A DNA stretch of 11,982 nucleotides, taken from contig UQWT01000061.1 in the NCBI GenBank assembly GCA_900544815.1, positions 1 to 11,982 of the forward strand, in the 5' to 3' direction. The notes under the pieces were generated by a model that was given only the letters and a program-made list of their open reading frames with translations, was not told where the DNA came from and made no database searches. A program made the position numbers and the translations under genes. The DNA comes from an uncultured Bacteroidales bacterium (GTDB lineage Bacteria > Bacteroidota > Bacteroidia > Bacteroidales > UBA932). Of this stretch, positions 11,982-11,982 are shown piece after piece. The stretch's first letter is position 1. The number at the start of each line of letters is the position of its first letter.

Positions 11982-11982
11982 C

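Noticed and set aside
11882..11982. Plus-strand frame from ATG 11882 running off the window end
   Set aside because: Its first codons are the arms of the strong mnmE terminator and the rest is low-complexity hydrophobic. No recognisable family is visible and the window ends after 33 codons.
1..11982. CRISPR arrays, tRNAs, rRNAs, transposases or integrases
   Set aside because: I looked for regular spaced repeats, cloverleaf-like segments and recombinase motifs on both strands and found none that hold up.

Overview
The window looks like a chromosomal stretch from a member of the order Bacteroidales. It has Bacteroidetes-type promoter elements (TAnnTTTG) in front of most transcription units, few Shine-Dalgarno sequences, AT-rich spacers, an NagB/PIG-L two-domain protein and a WYL regulator of the type common in Bacteroides relatives, and an outer-membrane barrel remnant. 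Nothing points below order level.

Layout. (1) 1-172, plus strand: the C-terminal end of an archaeal-type AAA ATPase, followed by a hairpin terminator shared with the converging operon. (2) 252-4394, minus strand: a compact cluster in the order rarA, kdsA, NagB-like/PIG-L protein, with gaps of 48 and 45 bp. It joins a genome-maintenance ATPase, the Kdo-8-phosphate synthase of lipopolysaccharide synthesis, and an amino-sugar deaminase-like/deacetylase-like protein whose deaminase active-site loop is missing. (3) 4395-5653: a 1.26 kb AT-rich spacer between diverging genes. It carries two candidate small membrane-protein genes, several inverted repeats and a polypurine/polypyrimidine tract. (4) 5654-6616: a WYL-domain transcriptional regulator. 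(5) 6617-7914: asnA, ammonia-dependent asparagine synthetase, behind what reads as a complete translation-coupled attenuator: promoter, a 24-codon Asn-rich leader peptide, an antiterminator and an intrinsic terminator. (6) 7915-9523: rlmD, a 23S rRNA m5U methyltransferase, preceded by a nested inverted repeat in its probable 5' leader. (7) 9524-10215: a C9 homopolymer and a frameshifted outer-membrane beta-barrel pseudogene. (8) 10418-11842: mnmE (tRNA wobble-uridine modification GTPase), closed by a strong terminator.

Most genes are housekeeping. Two observations stand out. The first is the asnA leader: six Asn codons lie just upstream of a segment that can pair either with nothing (ribosome at the stop codon) or with the 5' arm of the terminator (ribosome stalled at Asn codons). 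This is the classical trp-type logic applied to asparagine. The second is a 10-mer, CTTCCCGACA, found six times in 12 kb on both strands. It occurs in three genes, where it falls in three different frame and orientation settings, and three times between genes. This is the pattern expected of a selected genome-wide DNA word, such as an uptake-signal-like or Chi-like sequence.
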